Assembly: GCA_963513935.1 (NCBI GenBank)
Contig: OY740770.1
Location: 93,466,511 to 93,530,510 of the forward strand
DNA: 64,000 nt
DNA from: Aphrophora alni
Taxonomy: Eukaryota > Arthropoda > Insecta > Hemiptera > Aphrophoridae
Reading direction: 5' to 3'
Shown here: piece by piece, positions 50,601 through 59,599 of the stretch
Numbering within the stretch: the stretch's first letter is position 1
Layout: each line of letters starts with the position of its first letter
The notes under the pieces: generated by a model
The model's database searches: none
The model's input: the letters and a program-made list of their open reading frames with translations, nothing else
What the model was told of the DNA's origin: nothing
Translations under genes and position numbers: made by a program

Positions 50601-52159
50601 CAGTTGTTATTTTAACTTTTATGGGAGGATAAATTATGACCACTGTAGTGAAAATGTCTAGGAATTTAAATGCTAACGAAGATTGGAAAAAACCAAAACA
50701 TATATTATAACGATACGTTATATACTCTAACGAATTCCTCGGCAAGTGTTAGACGAACTAGCCACAAAGAGTTTATTTTTTAGGTAACAATAAATAATAT
50801 ATGACCTACCAAATGCATGGGTTCTGCTTTGCCTATACCACGTATTTACTTTCAATAAAATATTTCCTTTGTCATCTGTTCGGACCGGACACAACGTCTC
50901 GTTTAAATTCCATAGTCGAGGATCAAATGTAGTATACTGTAAAAATAAACAGTAAATACAAACAAAAATAAAAGGACACAAATCTTGCACAAACCTTCTT
51001 ATTAAAACATAACACGAAACCCTAAGGTAACAAAAATATTCATTCCACAAATGCTCCAGTTATTGGTCAAAAAGATAAAATTAACCACGAACAACGTTAA
51101 AAAGGTGAATATTTTAAAGCCTATGCACATTTAGCCAAAAAATTACACCGTTAGTTATTTAAACTGATTCCAGTTAATTTTGGAGCTGTTTTAATACAGT
51201 GAATGACAAGCAAGAGATAAAATCATCATAAAGCGCGTTCATAGGGCGGTGAGAGAAATGAAGCTTCATTGGGACTAGCGTTTAAAAAACCTTTTTAGTA
51301 GGCGATAGAAAAGCCCTTTAAGAAACATGGTAAAATTGTAGGCTGATAAATTCAAGTCCATCAACTGGGAAAATATTCGTCCTAAAAACTTATTCAAACG
51401 AGAAGAAGTATTTTTCTTAAAGAATTTGAATAAATATTAATCATTTCTTGTGGAGCCCAATATATATTCTGTGAGTTTAAAGGTTTTCAAAACGAGATAT
51501 CGGTTATAGTCCCATGTAACAGAGATGACTTCTTGTGCACTTGAGATATGCCGGTCTCAGAGAGATGCGTTATACGTGGTCGGGTCAAAATTCTAGGGAC
51601 TTTAATAAGATCTTAATTAGAATCTGCAATGAATTCTAATCGTGTAATATTAACATATTGGGCTTATTTTTTGTTTTCTGGAGAAAAGCTAAGTGTGACT
51701 TTTATACCGCAAAACTATAAAATCGGTTCATGGATAAGGTTAGTTTAGTTCATGGATAAGGTTTAGTAAGCTCAGTTCACACATAAAATAACCTTTGTAA
51801 ATAATGTTTTTGTTTTTTAGTCAGGGTTCCCTAAAACTGACCAAATCAAAAAATTAAATATTTATTGTTATGTAAATAGAGATCATTATATATTTACATT
51901 TAAATATTTATATTTACATAGTATATATGATATACTATGTACATGGCACTTATTAATAACACAAAATTAAACCCGTCAAACTTACCAACTTCACGTGCTG
52001 TGATAAATCGTGTGTAGTACAGTTTAGATCATCTTCTTCGTCATCTAGATCATCAGCATTATCATAATCATCTTGATGTACTTCTGGATGTACTTTAGAA
52101 TACATACCACTTGGTAACACAATACATATTGTACACACAAAGATATGTTTTACATTCAT
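47552..52159 (-). CDS. Gene B: secreted UPF0235/DUF167-like protein (4 exons)
   Basis: Four exons join to 173 codons: 51986-52159, 50810-50936, 50302-50426, 47552-47647. Donors are GTAAGT or GTAGGT; acceptors are TTTACAG (GTTACAG for exon 4); phases 0, 1, 0 as in gene A. Exon 1 gives a signal peptide (MNVKHIFVCTICIVLPSG...YS), then an acidic stretch (DDLDDEEDD) absent from gene A. Exons 2-4 carry the UPF0235-like domain: CPVRTDDKGNILLKV, KELTRYLSQILEIPRKAIKI, GKSKEKTVQL, ITAEDVLEKV. These correspond to the PVxxDxKGxV, AELxRYLSKVLEL, GGKSREKVVKL and TPEEVLEKL blocks of C15orf40/YggU proteins. The family GEAN signature has become STLNKE. Introns are 1.05, 0.38 and 2.65 kb. Secretion is inferred from the leader; biochemical role is unknown. 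Confidence 0.85.
47805..48940. other. Insertion specific to unit B, with a GC-richer core
   Basis: At this point unit A reads continuously (about 14640-14680) while unit B has about 1.1 kb extra. The part at about 48330-48840 is richer in G and C. It contains two imperfect copies of a GTCCGTTGTCTGAAGGCTCA-like phrase (near 48603 and near 48681). Open frames at 48307-48537 and 48504-48752 lie here but are not recognised. A solo LTR or other transposon is possible; no ends were found. Confidence 0.5.
49590..49930 (-). pseudogene. Mariner-type relic shared with unit A
   Basis: This matches 21980-22290 (for example ACGATCATGACGTC and TAAACAAGTTCT phrases), the N-terminal part of the decayed transposase. 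The C-terminal part present in unit A is missing here. Shared presence shows that it inserted before the duplication. Confidence 0.55.
50302..50426 (-). CDS. Gene B exon 3
   Basis: 125 bp, acceptor TTTACAG, donor GTAAGT; exactly the same length as gene A exon 3. Carries GMALEVRFASTLNKELTRY and SQILEIPRKAIKIV. Confidence 0.85.
50810..50936 (-). CDS. Gene B exon 2
   Basis: 127 bp (42 codons plus one base), acceptor TTTACAG, donor GTAGGT. The block CPVRTDDKGNILLKV is shared with gene A (CPVQTDHKGNILLYV). One cysteine is conserved between the paralogues. Confidence 0.85.
51986..52159 (-). CDS. Gene B exon 1 (signal peptide plus acidic linker)
   Basis: 58 codons from ATG at 52159 to a GTAAGT donor. 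The leader is closely similar to gene A. Residues ~28-46 form a D/E-rich insert containing DDYDNADDLDDEEDD, followed by NCTTH (a possible N-glycosylation site, NCT) and an HVKL exon end matching IKL in gene A. Confidence 0.85.
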
Positions 52160-52202
52160 TTTACGTTTTGTTATATTTCTAACTAAGGAACTATCAACAT
52201 AA

Positions 52203-52333
52203 AACTAACTTTAAGCGAATAACTAACTTTGGAAGAATTTTTGTCAAACTCTTGATAAGAATTCATCTCAGTAAAAAAAAAATATATTTCGTATCAAGCG
52301 ATTAAATATAATGTACAATTTTAATGTATGAGA
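52203..52333 (-). promoter_or_regulatory. Conserved upstream block of gene B (candidate core promoter)
   Basis: Minus strand: TTCTTATCAAGAGTTTGACA and AAAGTTAGTT phrases match the gene A upstream block. A roughly 37-bp A/T-rich insert separates the TATA-like ACATTATATT from the initiator-like element in this copy. Confidence 0.4.
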
Positions 52334-52799
52334 TAAGTATTTGATTAATAGGACTATTGGAATGATTAAACTTTCAGATGTTCTTTGAAAACTTGAATTA
52401 ATAAAATATTTACCATTGCATGTGTGTTGGTAAACGATCTCAAATTCTCAATTTTTTCAAAAATTTGGTATAGAAATGATTTTCACTTTAGTTATTACAA
52501 CATTTGACAGTAACTCATGTTAATAAAATAAATCTGTATTACACATCTAGTAGCCATATTTTTAGTTGAATGTTTGTCAAATTGTATACGTTATATTTTT
52601 AGTTTTACTAATGGATGAGTAAGACTCATATTAAAGAAAATTATTAAAAAAATATAATATTATATCAGTTTTTTTAGGTCCTACATAAACCTCATATGGA
52701 TAATTTTGTGTAGAATGCCTTTCATTAAATATTATACGGTTCCAAATATTATACAAACTGCAAATCTATGAATTTAATACTAATATTAATGTTTAAAAT

Positions 52800-53299
52800 A
52801 TTATTTAGGAGTCATTAATGAGTTATGAGTCATATTTGGAGGTGTACGGGCGTAAGATTTGTTTTATACTTATCTTAGTTATGTGTAGGACACATGTTTC
52901 GTGTTGAAATTTAAAATTTTCTTCAGTGTTCTTTATTCTGTCCCTTACTTCTATGTTATATACTTTCAAACTATGTTATATATTTAGCTTAATAAATATT
53001 TACGAAATTTTAATTTTTGTTCTAATGTCTTATTTAAGAAAATAATAAATAAATGAAATAGTAGATTGACATAAATGTTTAAAATCTCTAAAAACATTTT
53101 TAATCAACAATTTTGTGTATTTTAATGTAAATCGAGCTTCTACAGTAAATTTGTGACTTCACCTGAGTATGTTGAGTTTCTGACTGATCAGGATAGGGGG
53201 TGGATGTTTTGAGTCTTGCGACCAAGATAGTCGTAAGAGTATGATGCTTGAATCTACGAATAATTTAATGTTTGAAGTTATATTTAAATTGGTGTCTTA
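52800..53299. other. Spacer without a recognised gene
   Basis: Marks the end of similarity to unit A. AT-rich; nothing recognised. Confidence 0.45.
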
Positions 53300-53930
53300 A
53301 CTTTAAGAGAATTTTTTTAAAAGATGGGAAAAAATTCTTGCTAACTCAATGTCGAGGCTACAGAGTCTAGGGCTATGATAGCAGATCTTATTGAGGAGGT
53401 CGGATACCTCAAAACTATTCTTGAGGACTTGAATCAAAAAACACCTAGAGTTGAAGAAGAAACTCAATGTTTTGAACGCTAGAATTGACAAAGCGGAACA
53501 TAACGATGTCGAAATACGCTGGAAATCTGCAGTATATAGTTGCGAAATAATAAAGAAGCAGTGAAACGGTGAAAATTCGTCCAAGTCCTGGGCTATCCTT
53601 TCATTAAAGGTATGATTGTCATCGTTTCCGAAACAAACCTAGATCAGTCGATTCTCCTGGGTTAACCTGGTGGTAAGGCGTAAACGTAGAAGAGATTTTG
53701 AAGGGAAAAAGGGTAAATAGGAACCGGGTACTGCGGACATTGATGCAACTTCGGTTCAATCGTGATTTAAGATGGAGCGATTTACGTGAACGAATCTCAG
53801 GCCCGAATGACGACTGGTGATAAATGCTGTTAGTGCTGACAAGAGAGAGAAGAAATGTAAATTTACATGGATTAAAGGGGGGAACATTTTTCTCAGACTA
53901 GACCAGTTAAAATATTTACTTCGATAGTAG
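53300..53930 (+). pseudogene. LINE ORF1 / FP-like C-terminal domain fragment
   Basis: The plus strand reads KILANSMSRLQSLGL, a coiled-coil-like part around NARIDKAEHNDVEIRW, and ends with KREKKCKFTWIKGGNIFLR in a changed frame at about 53845-53905. The ending matches the FP domain found at the end of many insect CR1/Jockey-type ORF1 proteins and in the baculovirus FP protein (KFxWVKxGxIFxRK). Several stops and shifts interrupt it. A LINE ORF1 origin is more likely than a viral one because of the coiled coil. Confidence 0.55.
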
Positions 53931-54179
53931 ATGTTGTTAAACCGTAGTTTACTTTTTATAGTTATTAGTTTATTTTTATCAGACTCATTTTATTTAATTT
54001 TTAAGATGTGGTATTACAATTTAAAATTTTTCTTTGTTGTGTTGGTTAATTTCATATCAAACGTTTTGGTTTCATTTGTTTATTGGCGTAGAAGCTAATT
54101 TCTGAATAAATAAATCGTGGCTAAAAGTTTGATTTATATAAGTAGTATTGGAAATGGCGATCCTGGCACAACGTTGAAA

Positions 54180-54600
54180 TCGATGTGAACCCATTTTTAG
54201 TCGATATCAAGCATTTTTTTTGTCGATGTGAGGAATATATTTCTTTTGCCTTTGTCACTAATTTCACTTTGTCAAAAAATTTCAAAATCGATTTGAACTT
54301 ATTTTTAGTTGATCTCAACCCATATATTGACGATGTGAAGAACAAAATTACTTTCTTCCTCACATCGTCAGAACTATTCAAATTCAATCTGAACCCATTT
54401 TTAGTCAATATGAATACATTTTAGTCGATATGAACCCATTTTTAGTCGATATCAACCCATTTTTTGTCGATGTGAGGAAAACTATTTCTTCCTCACTTTG
54501 TAAGTTTTCAAAATCTATCTTAACTCATTTTTAGACAAAACGAGGAATAAAAAAAAATCGTATGGTCAAAACTTATTTTACGATGTGAGGAATGAAAACA
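54180..54600. repeat. Hairpin-forming tandem repeat block 1
   Basis: Degenerate repeats built on CGATGTGAGGAA / TTCCTCACATCG and CGATATGAACCCATTTTTAG. One unit at about 54328-54371 (GACGATGTGAAGAA ... TTCTTCCTCACATCGTC) folds into a near-perfect hairpin. Related to the larger block at 59600-60480. Confidence 0.8.
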
Positions 54601-54867
54601 AAATTCTTCTTCGTATCACTTAAACTATAGGTTGTTTGAAATCTCCTATCAGCAGCCTCAAACAGTTTGCTTCAATGAGAGCAATCCTCCTTTGAGATCT
54701 CCAATTACCCGGTTCATTGTGGAAACCCAGTATTAGGTGATCTCATCAAAACTTTTGGCTCTCTTGAAATCTCAACAAACGTGCTCACAGTAATATCATA
54801 GCATCCAGCATCCAGCAACCAGGAATGCAGCAAGTAAAGTACCGACCAACCAAAATTTAACAGCCTG

Positions 54868-55060
54868 ATGAAGAGGGAATACATAATCAATGGCGTCACT
54901 TACTACGTTTACATTTTCGTGAGCGATGACGGCTCTTCCTGGTTCAAAGCCAAAGAGATCGCTGAAATATTTGGTTACAATAATACGAAAGAGACTACAT
55001 AATTATATATAAAAAAATCGATGAAGATGACAGAATTATATAGTGTCAACTTGTTGGTAT
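54868..55060 (+). pseudogene. BRO-N domain fragment
   Basis: From ATG at 54868 the frame encodes 44 codons containing SSWFKAKEIAEIFGYNNTKE and stops at 55000-55002. After a shift of frame it continues KKIDEDDRI. The pattern WFxAKDVAxxLGYxNTKxA...VDEEDK is that of the BRO-N DNA-binding domain, common in BRO proteins of insect large DNA viruses, phages and virus-derived mobile elements. Only the N-terminal domain is visible and it is frame-broken, so this is a relic, probably virus- or Polinton-derived. Confidence 0.6.
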
Positions 55061-55219
55061 GGTTGTCAATTGTAGAAAATAGAAATTGTTAAAGCCTTTG
55101 AAAGAACTTCGCAACATCAAACCTGAAATCGATTTAAAAAAGAAATCAAGGGCCGGAAAATATAAAATCAATTTGGTAATATAAAGATTCCTTCTATCAA
55201 CGATAAATAAACAATAACG

Positions 55220-55600
55220 TAACATTCAATAAACGCTATAATCTTCAATAAACGTTCAACTTAATGTTCAATAAACACTCTAACGTTCAATGAACGTTTA
55301 CCGTAATATTCATTAAACGCCCTAACGTTCAACGTAATGTTCAAAAACGCTCTAACGGTCAATGAACGTTTAAAGTAACATTCAATAAACACCCTAACGT
55401 TCAATGAACGTTCAACGTTCAACGTACTGTACTGTTCAATAAACGCTCTCACATTCAATGAACGTTTTACATGACATTCAATAAACGCTCTAACCATCAA
55501 TGAACGTTCAACGTAATGTTCAATAAACGCTATAACGTTCAATGAACGTTTAACGTAGCATTCAATAAACGCTCTAACTTTCAAATAACGTTCAAAGTAG
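55220..55600. repeat. 42-bp minisatellite with TGAACGTT palindromes
   Basis: Imperfect units of about 42 bp built from AACGTTCAATGAACGTTTA and CATTCAATAAACGCTCT. Each contains AACGTTCA/TGAACGTT inverted motifs. Because the period is a multiple of three, the minus strand is open for 119 codons as repeats of RSLNVRAFIECYVK; I regard that as a by-product. Confidence 0.85.
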
Positions 55601-56149
55601 TGTTTTAAAAATCTAGACATTCTCTAGAAATAAAATGTAAATGTAATTTATTTACCTTTAAAAGAACGACAATTTTTTCTAATGGTGAATCAAACGGTGT
55701 GTTCACAGTTGGATTCACCTTTAGAGAAAGCCTAACAAGCGTTTCATCTGTGAATGCACCGTTGAAACTTTTAGTGTATACACCGTTGAAGTCTTGTGAA
55801 TACACTGTTGATTGTCACCTTTGAAACATTTTTTAAAAAATATTTTAAAAATTGAATATGTAGGGTGTTTAAAAATAATAGTTGTTGCATTTTATTGTAG
55901 ACTTCATATCAATACTTGGATTGAATTGCTGTTTCCTAGTTATTGTTAGAGCACAGAACTTAAATCTCTTATTTTTCAGTATGTATTTTTATTATTGTTC
56001 CTTTCTGGAGGTACAGTGAAAAAATTCCTGTCGAATAATTTCAGTGATGCCTTTATAATAGTACATTATACCTGTAGCCCTATCCCCAAAGTAGTGAGAT
56101 ATTGTATTTATAACAAAATCTTATTAGATCTAGACATTTTTCTTTATCG

Positions 56150-56401
56150 TTGAATAAAAATATCGGTCCGGATAAATATTTCAACTTATTGGTCTTGGCT
56201 ATTTGTTTCCTCTCAGCGGAAACAGGTTTTATGCCACTTTTGTATCTTTCAGGCATTTGTGCTAAAATTAAATCAAAATTAAAATCGGGAAAATTTTCAA
56301 GTACGGATTCCGAAAGATATTTCAGACTCCCGGAAGGAAACAGTACAATTAACGGATATAGATGGATAAAATTCTTTTTATCTATTCAGTTTCTAAGATG
56401 A
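56150..56401 (+). pseudogene. Open segment with faint FBXO7/PI31-type similarity
   Basis: An 83-codon open stretch reads YFNLLVLAICFLSAETGFMP followed by a variable part and NGYRWIKFFL. The ETGF-centred helix followed by a strand-rich segment faintly recalls the FP domain of F-box only protein 7. The likeness is weak, no start or splice sites were fixed, and the frame closes with a TGA. Treat as unassigned. Confidence 0.2.
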
Positions 56402-56802
56402 TTCAGAAATGAATCGGAATCTTTAAACTGTATACTATCAACGTCAACTAAAGTTTCATCATAATCTAAAACTCTTGTAAAATATAAGTATATCATTTTC
56501 TTTTTGCCATTACAACTGTTTTTACTACTAGGTAATCTTCTGATCAGTCTCCTGCTACCAATATTTCTCCTACTTTTTCTTTTCCACCAACATTTGTATG
56601 CTAACTTATAAATATTTAGTACTCACTTTCATCTCCTAATTGCAAAAATCATCTCGTTTATTCTTATTCTTATTTCTGATTTTTCTCTTCTTTTTTTTTT
56701 GTTACATAATAAGAAGAAGAAGACAAAGAAATATGGATATATCAATAGGTTGTTGTGTAAGGAAAGAGACTTTCGATTTTCATGATCTCAGACATGATCT
56801 TG

Positions 56803-56839
56803 ATAAGAAGATGTGATTCCACACATCACATCTTCTTAT
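56803..56839. repeat. Perfect 15-bp-arm hairpin
   Basis: ATAAGAAGATGTGAT, 7-base loop TCCACAC, then ATCACATCTTCTTAT, an exact inverted copy. It looks like a transcription terminator, but in this eukaryotic context it may be a small MITE relic or structured RNA. Confidence 0.9.
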
Positions 56840-57119
56840 ATTTTCGGTGTTCCCAAAATTTAAAAGAAATTCAATGTTTAAAAATAAAAAATTCTTAAAG
56901 AGGAGAGATGTAATAGACTGATGTCCCCTTGCACTGGAACATTACAATAACAAATTATTGTAAACAGCTTTGTTTTCTATCATAGGAGCTGTCAGAGTTG
57001 GTGCTATTGTCTTACAGTCGTTCCATTATTTATTGTAAATAGTAATGGTAAATGTACAATACTGATTTCTCAACATTTCCCTCGTTTTTTTCTCTTAATT
57101 GTTAAATCGAGATTATTTA

Positions 57120-57520
57120 TACTAGCATCGCTAACATTGGTCATATCATTAGTACTTGTTCTTGCATCACTAACAGTTATTTTCAAACGATTTTTTTTTG
57201 TTTTTTTATGTCTTGACCAATTACTTTTATATACATTTATATTAAAAATTCACAAAATCTTAACATATGGATATAATTTGAACTTACCTCGCCAACATTT
57301 GTCATATCGAATTCAAATGCATTTTTGTCTTTATATGTGTTGATCAATAATGTTTATTTACATTAATATTACAAATTTCGAAAAATCTTTGCATACCTTG
57401 ATCAATCATATATTCACAGATTTCTTCAATACCGTACAGATCGGATGAATTATTTGAAGCTTGAATGTTCTCCACCTCCAACTCATTATGTATAAAATTG
57501 GAACCGGAACCTTTTGATAA
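57120..57520 (-). other. Local duplication and unassigned minus-strand frame
   Basis: About 140 bp containing ACATTTGTCATATC/ACATTGGTCATATC, a TTTTTTTATGT-like tract and ACAAAATCTT is repeated (57126-57270 and about 57290-57400). On the minus strand at about 57380-57520 the text NNSSDLYGIEEICEYMIDQG is protein-like but has no known family. Confidence 0.35.
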
Positions 57521-57959
57521 TATATTTTATTGTCCATCTTCTTATATGTAGAATTGGAACTTCATCACTCGAATAAGAGAATGGAAAGTGCATTATATTT
57601 TTACGGTTCTGTGTTCGAAGTTGTAATTATTGTATTATTTCAAGTTGAAGTTGTAAAAATTACAACTACCAAAAACAAAACAAAACAAAAATTTACTACG
57701 ACATTATAGTCCGGTATAATCGAGATATCAGAGGATGATATAACTGTAACTGAAAAAAATAATATATAAATAACTGAAGTAACGATATAAATATAATTTG
57801 CTTGATGAATAATTTGAAAGAGGAAAACCAAATGTATAAAATGCCAAAAGTGATAAGAAATGAGAATAAACTTCTCGGTTCTACAAATTAAAAAAAACTT
57901 ATAAAAGTAATAATACAAATAAAATGTACGATATCATATTTTCAAAGCGACATTTGTAA

Positions 57960-58235
57960 AGAGAGTATAATGCCAATGATATTACTTTATTTTCATTAGA
58001 TGATTCAAATAATATTTATGCAATTAATAAACTGGAATTAAAATTGTTGAACGATTATATCACATATGAGATAGGACTGAATAATGAAGATTTAACTAAC
58101 ATTACACCTAAAGAATATACTTTCTTTGTGAGAAAATCATTAAGCAAACTCATTGATAGTTTTCATGAGATCATCAATAGCAACAAGGAACCTAAAACAG
58201 TTGAATTATGTCCTTACAGTATTGAATTATTTTAA
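57960..58235 (+). CDS. Unrecognised open frame, possible fragment
   Basis: About 91 codons open between stops, with balanced composition (DITLFSLDDSNNIYAINKLE, then LNNEDLTNITPKEYTFFVRK, KEPKTVELCPYSIELF). No methionine occurs in it before the stop, so it cannot start translation by itself; it is an exon or a truncated gene. It lies in the block with BRO-N, FLPxRY and integrase relics and could belong to the same Polinton-like insertion. Function unknown. Confidence 0.3.
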   Translation, partial: REYNANDITLFSLDDSNNIYAINKLELKLLNDYITYEIGLNNEDLTNITPKEYTFFVRKSLSKLIDSFHEIINSNKEPKTVELCPYSIELF

Positions 58236-59009
58236 AAGAACCAAAAATTTTAAACAGCCATTATTTTCAATCAGTGGTTTCATTATCTAATCCCAAAGAC
58301 ACGACGACCTTAACAAAAGAAAGTATTACGAAATTAAAAGATGAAGTATATTCCGCCATACATCGTTTTTAAAAATGGGAATACACATACTCAAAACTAT
58401 TATCTGTTTGGTACTATCCAAATGGATTTTATGCCAGGAGTCTCTAATAAGCTTGAAAAAGAATTGGATTAAACATCAATTAATCCTTAAATAATTAATC
58501 AATTAGCATTAATTAACGTGTAGTGTACAAACAATTTTAAACATGCTATAGATTCAGTCACACTTAATAAGAGACAGTCTTTTATTTTCAGTATTTTCAG
58601 TGTTAGTACTGTCATTGAAGAGTATATGAGTGCTATAAATAATTTTAGACAAGTAACAAATGATGAAAATTCAGATGCCAAAAGTACAGGGGGTGAGAGT
58701 AACGTTGAGAAAGAGGTTGAAATCAAGTGAATAAAAATATTAATAATTATCTAGAAGGTAGATGAATTTATTGTATGTATCGGGTGTTAATGCATCTTTT
58801 CTACGGCCCCTTGAGATCGCTCTCGTTGATGAACACGGACTGAGCCTGCCAATTCATGATTAAAGGGGGAGGAGGTTGGGAAACGCGAACACCATTGGGA
58901 TCGTCGAATACTACCTTGTCGCTTACATCAACGATGCAGTTTTATGCAGATTTTGTAGTAATAAATTAAAAATACACTTCTTCCTATTCTTATTTCATTA
59001 ATAAAATGT

Positions 59010-59400
59010 ATGGATAAGGAGATGGAAATACAAAGTATTGTTAAAAAAAAAGAAAGTTCTACGGCCGATCAAAAGACCCAACGTCTAACCGAACTCAACG
59101 CTATTAAACGATTTTGTAAATTTATAGCTGGTACAAAAATATAAGATCTCGCGTACATCAAACGTAAAGAGTAGTCAAAGTTAAAAGATAAAAACTACAT
59201 TCGGACATCGCGTCGTTTTGGAAAGTGAACACTTTCAATGCTTCCTTCCAACACGCTACTCTAAACTTACCGATGATAAAATCATTAAATTTAAGGGTAC
59301 ACAAAATCTTTATTTCCAAACTCAAGTAAATGATAATAAAATTACTAAATTCAGCATTCGAAGCAAGCAAACGTTTTCCCAATCAAAATATCTCTAACAT
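59010..59400 (+). pseudogene. Mobile-element-associated FLPxRY protein relic
   Basis: A 44-codon frame from ATG at 59010 (MDKEMEIQSIVKKKES...) ends at 59144. After frame changes the plus strand reads FGHRVVLESEHFQCFLPTRY, then SKLTDDKIIKFK and LYFQTQV to about 59400. The pattern FGxxVxxEx...FLPxRYxxLTDxxIxxFxxG...LxYxG recurs in short proteins carried by insect mobile elements; I infer a relation to the Polinton-like material around it. It is broken and its biochemical role is not known to me. Confidence 0.35.
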
Positions 59401-59599
59401 TAGATTTCAAATAATAAGTCTAGTTGTAATTACGATGACGACAAGATAATGTTCAGTACATTATTTGGAACCCCTGATAAGCATTGCCATTGGAAGTTGT
59501 AGTTAATTAGAATTAATTCATTAAACTCTTTTTTTGTTTTCATTTTCCTCGTATCGAAAAATTATAATTTGGACGATATATGGATATTTTTATCCAATC

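Larger units (their letters stand above)
45440..52790. repeat. Segmental duplication unit B
   Basis: Direct counterpart of 11930-25260, alignable by eye in exons, introns and flanks. It lacks the MITE, LINE fragment, pentanucleotide repeat and plus-strand mariner relic of unit A. It has its own insertion at about 47805-48940. Confidence 0.8.

Noticed and set aside
54185..54424. Overlapping sense and antisense open frames
   Set aside because: Both are by-products of palindromic tandem repeats.
55261..55620. 119-codon frame as a repeat protein
   Set aside because: The frame follows from a 42-bp minisatellite with many unit-to-unit changes and an interrupted period; no independent sign of coding.
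56803..56839. Rho-independent terminator
   Set aside because: The stem-loop has no poly-T tail and the genome is eukaryotic.
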